Source: Apostichopus japonicus (taxonomy: Eukaryota; Echinodermata; Holothuroidea; Aspidochirotida; Stichopodidae). From it: 64,000 nt of DNA. Positions 60,801 to 64,000 of the stretch are shown here, piece after piece. Where the stretch lies: positions 28,512,398 through 28,576,397 of the forward strand of contig NC_092577.1 in the NCBI RefSeq assembly GCF_037975245.1, in the 5' to 3' direction. Positions within the stretch are counted from its first letter, which is position 1. Each line of letters opens with the position of its first letter. The position numbers and the translations under genes were made by a program. The notes under the pieces were generated by a model that had not been told where the DNA came from, ran no database searches, and was given only the letters and a program-made list of their open reading frames with translations.

Positions 60801-60883
60801 GTGTCCTTATCTACCATGTCCATGCTGGCTTCCACAATAGGTATTGACTTCTTAGATTTAGGTCTCCTTCCATCATAATCCAT
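54749..60883 (-). CDS. gtsf1: Gametocyte-specific factor 1 (GTSF1), six coding exons
   Basis: GTSF1 is a PIWI-protein cofactor in piRNA silencing. Joining exons 60722-60883, 59166-59394, 58370-58424, 57217-57581, 56407-56529 and 54749-54834 keeps frame at every junction and gives 339 residues. Two U11-48K-type CHHC zinc fingers are intact: C32-H38-H48-C52 and C64-H70-H80-C84, each with C-x5-H-x9-H-x3-C spacing. CPFNARH and HHI.TC match the vertebrate protein closely. Trp128 (ENWDD) and Trp266 (NFSWAQV) resemble the central tryptophans that bind PIWI in mouse, but here they are about 138 residues apart. Between them lies a Q/P/Y-rich stretch (about 166-258). The tail has three GxGRG motifs, likely methylarginine sites for Tudor proteins (inference). 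Vertebrate GTSF1 is about 167 residues, so this form is doubled. The last exon is the least certain. Confidence 0.88.
56130..56260 (-). mobile_element. tRNA-derived SINE fragment in a GTSF1 intron
   Basis: Minus strand reads CCTTGTTGGTTAAGGGTGTTG then GGGCCTGTGTTCCAGTCCC, an A-box-like and B-box-like pair of a tRNA-derived SINE head, as in the copy at 59558-59835. Degenerate and short. Confidence 0.5.
56407..56529 (-). CDS. gtsf1: GTSF1 exon encoding the GRG tail
   Basis: Acceptor AATTTTCCTTCCAG, donor GTAAGG, 123 bases, phase 1 to phase 1. Encodes IGRGISRRPENVPASL, STPGIGRGVVRPPP, GFGRGHSGQR: three G-hydrophobic-GRG motifs. The phase matches the donor of the exon at 57217-57581 exactly. Confidence 0.75.
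57217..57581 (-). CDS. gtsf1: GTSF1 exon encoding the Q/P-rich insert and second Trp motif
   Basis: Acceptor GTGTTCCTTGCAG at 57582-57584, donor GTAACA at 57216-57211. It encodes MLSYQAQAYQGNDGY, then about 65 residues of Pro-Tyr-Gln-Gln-Pro-type short repeats, then PPPPASNFSWAQVA. Without splicing the frame runs on to a TAA at 56987-56989, which lies inside an AATAAA polyadenylation signal (56986-56991). A shorter alternative transcript ending there is therefore possible. Confidence 0.8.
58370..58424 (-). CDS. gtsf1: GTSF1 small exon
   Basis: A 55-base exon between a TTTTTAATTGTCAG acceptor and a GTAAGT donor. It joins WDD to an acidic LEDSEVQYSYPPARSSN and restores the frame needed by the next exon. 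Both boundaries and both phases fit. Confidence 0.75.
59166..59394 (-). CDS. gtsf1: GTSF1 exon with second CHHC finger
   Basis: Acceptor TTTCTTTTTCTTTCAG, donor GTAAAG. It continues KCRK from the previous exon as NYLGKDMVTCPFNARH, the canonical second GTSF1 finger, then IIPRPEQRHHIDTC and a less conserved acidic stretch ending ENWDD with the first Trp motif. Confidence 0.92.
59558..59835 (-). mobile_element. tRNA-derived SINE in a GTSF1 intron
   Basis: Minus-strand head reads AGCGCTGTGGTTAAGGTATT, GGACTTGTGATC and CAGGTTCGAGTCC, a good A box and B box of a Leu/Ser-tRNA-like SINE. The body has TGTGTCCTTGGGCAAGGC and the tail ends AAAGCGCTTTGAGCC. Related tail fragments lie at about 32250 and 63930-64000. 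It lies in the intron between the two zinc-finger exons, in the same orientation as the gene. Confidence 0.8.
60205..60455. mobile_element. SINE-like body fragment in a GTSF1 intron
   Basis: Shares GGCACCCCATTC, TGCAATGCAGC, TTTTGAAACC and AGAGAAAGTGGTCAGATGCTG with the SINE body at 47.86-48.0 kb. The AGAAAGTGGTCAG block is inverted relative to the rest, so one of the two copies is rearranged. Confidence 0.55.
60722..60883 (-). CDS. gtsf1: GTSF1 first coding exon with first CHHC finger
   Basis: ATG at 60883-60881 (a TTG two codons upstream is not used). It encodes MDYDGRRPKSKKS, a basic start, then LLECPYDRVHLIRAKRF and YHIIKCRK, the first CHHC finger, ending in phase 0 at a GTAAGT donor (60721-60716). 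An acceptor (TTTTTTTTATTTCAG, 60906-60908) lies just upstream, so the exon has 22 bases of leader and the gene a separate non-coding first exon. Confidence 0.9.
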
Positions 60884-61272
60884 CTTCAAATAATTAACGA
60901 TAAAACTGAAATAAAAAAAAACTTTCCAAATTATTTGATGTCATACTCATAGATTACAGCATACTAAATACCAAATACAATAATCTGGCAGGGAGTCTTT
61001 ATATTATAATTTTACAATGAATAGGCAGACCTTGCAAATCATGGAATTTAAACATTTATATTATGGTCAGGGTTAATTACAATCCTAACAGGAAATATGG
61101 GCGTACAGTATGCTACCTTAGATTAAGAACTAGGCCTAGATTTTATTTACGTTAGGCTGTACGTAATAGTATAACTATAAGCCTATATTACAATAGCCGT
61201 AACCATGCGACGAGTTGGAAGGCTATGACAAATGTACACGTTGATAAATTAGTAATTTACTTTTATGCTTAC

Positions 61273-61345
61273 TTTCAAATGTCAATAAAATTCCGCGGCG
61301 TCAAAGAAGTGAACAGTCTACACAACTGTCTACAGTAGTCGCGAT
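61273..61345 (-). other. gtsf1: Probable GTSF1 5' non-coding exon
   Basis: A GTAAGC donor (61272-61267) follows GACGCCGCGGAATTTTATTG on the minus strand, at a suitable distance above the coding exon. The transcription start is guessed; no TATA box is evident. Confidence 0.45.
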
Positions 61346-61530
61346 ACGAAAACGCAATCTTAACACTCACAGTAAAAAGGTTAACAAACTCGACAGTTAC
61401 AGCTCACACCACGGCACCGTGTATTTGGCATATGACGCAATGATGGTGGTTCCCCACGCTACGTAATAGCAGTCTTGGCCAAGTCGTTTGTAATACTCTT
61501 TTTCCTCGCGTGCAAACTGTACATGCCTTG

Positions 61531-61563
61531 AAGCAGGGGTTGTTCCATAACAACTCCCTGCTT
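61531..61563. repeat. AAGCAGGG hairpin, copy 3
   Basis: AAGCAGGGGTTGTTCCATAA then CAACTCCCTGCTT: a slightly decayed copy of the hairpin in the 19.5-23.7 kb duplication, here about 200 bases upstream of the GTSF1 leader. Confidence 0.65.
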
Positions 61564-62029
61564 AGAGTCCGTGTCTGCTTACCACGAATATGCTTGCCCA
61601 CTGTATTTTACATGCCCGAGGATCTGTCCGATACAAAGAAGAGGTTATTCGCTTGACATTGCCACATTTTTCCTTCCTCCTTGACTATCTTATTACTAGA
61701 ACACATTCTGAGCTAAATTCCAACAGAATTAAACTTAATAACCTTTATTTACTCAACTTTCTTTCGTGAAAGGAGGCCTTGGCTCTGGCAGAGCGTGGGC
61801 GGGTGGGTGACGGGTGGCCCTAAGCCTTTTAGGACTCTAGGAAACCGGTGGCTAGAATGCGTGTGAGCTACTTGAATTGCTTGTGGGCAGCCTTCAACCC
61901 CTCCCGTCCCCATTGGTCTCTTTCAATGCATGGCGTAACGATGAGCCTGGGGCCGGCTCCTGGCCCACTGAGGGGCCCCCTATCAGGAGGTCCAAAAGCA
62001 AGGCCATACGCAGGTATTTTCACAGGGGG
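61564..62029. other. Intergenic, GC-richer, no gene seen
   Basis: Sequence around 61775-62000 is unusually GC-rich for the window and probably repeat-derived, but no termini were identified. Confidence 0.4.
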
Positions 62030-62230
62030 TGGGGGAATCATAGGTCATGTAGGTGTAACACACTACTTGATACTATCTAAGCGGAGCGCCACCATCAGTT
62101 GGCGCGGATCGCACCACGATTTCTTTTTGCAAAAAAAAAAAAAAAAAATCCGCCTAGATCGTCGGAAAAGATACTTCCCTGGCGATTCAAGATGCATTTA
62201 CACATCGTTTTTTTAGATCTCATGTCTTAT
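62030..62230 (+). repeat. GCGCC module copy
   Basis: CTAAGCGGAGCGCCACCA, a GTTGGCGCGGAT hairpin arm, a poly-A run, and CGCCTAGATCGTCGGAAAAG with TTCCCTGGCGATTCAAG: the same module as in the elements at 2.9, 15.3, 16.5, 30.4, 31.1, 31.2, 33.9, 35.9, 36.5 and 36.7 kb. Confidence 0.75.
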
Positions 62231-62361
62231 AGGAGTTTGACTTTCAATATTTTCAGTAATACATTATGGGTCCGTATGCAATGAACATAACTAGAGAACT
62301 GTTGCTTGGGTTAAATCATTGAAATGTTTAACTTTGTTTACATTTTTTTTATTTCAGTTCA

Positions 62362-62590
62362 GTAGAAAAAAGGACCAGGAGGGACAATCAAGTCCCCATC
62401 AAGGACCCAATGGGAGAGAGGAAAATACAGAAGACACCAAAAATCAGATCGAATTACAGTGCTTAAAGTGCTTGTCCAAAGCATTTTTAAAACCTTTTCA
62501 CACTACTTAATTGCAAGTACAACTTTCTCATGCACACCGTTCCATACATTCACACACAACCTTGTTTGAAAAAAAAAAGTACCGAGCCGT
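62362..62590 (-). mobile_element. Decayed CR1/L2-like LINE 3' end, second copy
   Basis: Minus strand gives RLCVNVWNGVHEKVVL and EKVLKML-like text where the 14.7-kb copy has RVVNEWNGLPERVVLV and FKNALEK. The two end at nearly the same place (TTGATGGGGACTTGATTGTC). Inactive. Confidence 0.7.
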
Positions 62591-63924
62591 GACGATTGAA
62601 GTTGGAGTATGCCTTCTGCCATTTTAGAAATTTCCATCTTATAAGTAATGTCCTGTTTCCAACGCATAGTCAATAAATACCACTGTCATATATATACTAG
62701 ACATAGGCCGAGTGAGTGCACAAGCTCACGTTTAGCAAGTAAAATAGTCACTTAAAAGACACCGTAGAATTGGTATCCCCACTTTACCGGTGGAAAACGC
62801 AAACACACATTTCGAAAAGTGAACGCTGTGAACCTAATGTTACAATACAACACAGGTAAGGTAAGATCAGCCTAACACAATATATCCACATAAAATTCAT
62901 TGTTCTACCATATTTTACCGCAGCCGGTAAAAAACCTCACAAGACAAGCAACGCTTTGCAGTATTAGTAACTTGCCATAGGCAGCATCATGCATTGGAAA
63001 TATTGTCATAACAAGTATCTGATGAGATTTAAAAATTGCTTCATTTTAGTACGGATACCTATAAAGACCATTCATGAAGTTACGACGTATGAAATAAATC
63101 ACTCCACTTACTTGGTTTCGTACCGATTTTTCTGCTGAAGGGATGTCATTTGACGGTGCTTGACGGTGAGAATTATACTCCTCACAAAGACATTAACTAC
63201 TCTCTGTGTATAACCATGGAGGTAAAAACAGACCTGGTGGGTGTGTAAGGGGACACAGAATCAGATTAACCTTGAGAGGGTAACAAAATCCACAAAAGAC
63301 ATGCACAACAAGCAACGACGCCACCAGACCACGCCGCGAGACATCACTTAAGAAACAAATGCATTGAATTACAGGGAGGTGCACTGAATGTAAAGTAACT
63401 AGGTTCTGTTTGTAGAAGCGTGTTGCAATTATTATGAATTCGAACTCGATTATCACTCTTTACAAACGCACAAAGCGTTTGGGAAACCTAAACATTCTTA
63501 CTGACCTTGTTTGAATAGGTTGTGACACCCCTGGATCGTGCATGGGGTTGGGGATGTTATCTCATAGCCCCGGATGTGTATTGGGGGTGGTATTTGCCTG
63601 GGTGACTATGTTAGGTGAGATATTGGGGATTATCCTGTCTCTGGTAGTAGGATTGTGTGGTTTCGTTTGTACAAGAGTTTGTGGGGGTTGCCTCTGCATA
63701 ACCTTCCAACCTCTGGAAGCTCTCTCTGAGAACTAATTTGCATATAAGAAGAGGACCGGGCGTTTATTTGCTTATTCCCAATTTATGTGTTTAAAAATGA
63801 ATCAACTGATACCAAAATTGAAACATTATTTCAGCTAGTAATCACCCAAAAAAAAAACACAACTTGATAATTGTAAGGTAAGATAATAATATTTATTTAT
63901 TTATTATTTATTTATTATACAAAA
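62591..63924. other. Intergenic, no gene seen
   Basis: Non-coding. The frames at 63193-63456 (minus) and 63542-63736 (plus, G/T-rich and hydrophobic) lack splice context and family. Confidence 0.45.
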
Positions 63925-64000
63925 TTTCTATAGCGCCTTATCCAATCAGAAATTGCTCTAAGGCGCTTTACAGTAAAATACAAACAATCATGATATACAA
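63925..64000. mobile_element. SINE tail fragment cut by the window end
   Basis: TTTCTATAGCGCCTTATCC and TAAGGCGCTTTACAGTAAAA resemble the GCGCTTTACA tail of the SINE at 59.6 kb. It continues beyond the window. Confidence 0.5.

Noticed and set aside
63542-63736. Hydrophobic 64-codon frame resembling a membrane protein
   Set aside because: G/T-rich composition alone yields Gly/Val/Leu/Cys text; no start context or homology.

Overview
This window looks like animal genomic DNA. It is AT-rich and gene-poor, with spliced genes, tRNA-derived SINEs, a CR1/L2-type LINE 3' end, several non-autonomous DNA transposons, many poly-C/poly-G runs and long satellites. There are no bacterial operons, phage genes or CRISPR arrays. 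The repeat style suggests a marine invertebrate deuterostome, most likely an echinoderm such as a sea cucumber. That assignment is inference; no sequence here fixes the species.

Layout. 1-13.5 kb is mostly non-coding, with a 14-bp minisatellite (5.2-5.55 kb), a 41-bp minisatellite (11.3-12.5 kb) and two short terminal-inverted-repeat or palindromic elements. 13.6-23.7 kb holds three minus-strand first coding exons of small secreted peptides; two lie in a 2.1-kb tandem duplication. A fourth paralogous exon sits at 50.6 kb. 14.7-17.2 kb and 23.9-31.2 kb hold transposon copies in opposite orientation. One is intact with 16-bp termini and a 5-bp target duplication. The other is interrupted by a 4.7-kb CACTA-like element whose exact empty site is preserved in the first copy. 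30-37 kb is a nest of elements, with two 1.04-kb near-identical direct repeats and two elements with 8-bp target duplications. 38-52 kb is gene-poor, with a 420-bp ATT microsatellite, two near-perfect palindromes and a few unrecognised exon-like frames.

The one confidently identified gene is GTSF1 (gametocyte-specific factor 1, piRNA pathway), on the minus strand from about 61.3 kb down to 54.5 kb. Six coding exons join in phase to give 339 residues: two CHHC zinc fingers, a long Q/P-rich insert, a tail with three GxGRG motifs, and a tentative Cys-rich end. A piRNA cofactor gene beside dense young transposons is thematically apt, but nothing links them causally.

The second gene group is a small family of secreted precursors: signal peptide, a GPST...PPGxDGTY...DDD core, and a phase-2 donor in all four members. 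Their downstream exons were not found. All exon structures are read from splice signals, phase and homology by eye; no transcript data were available.
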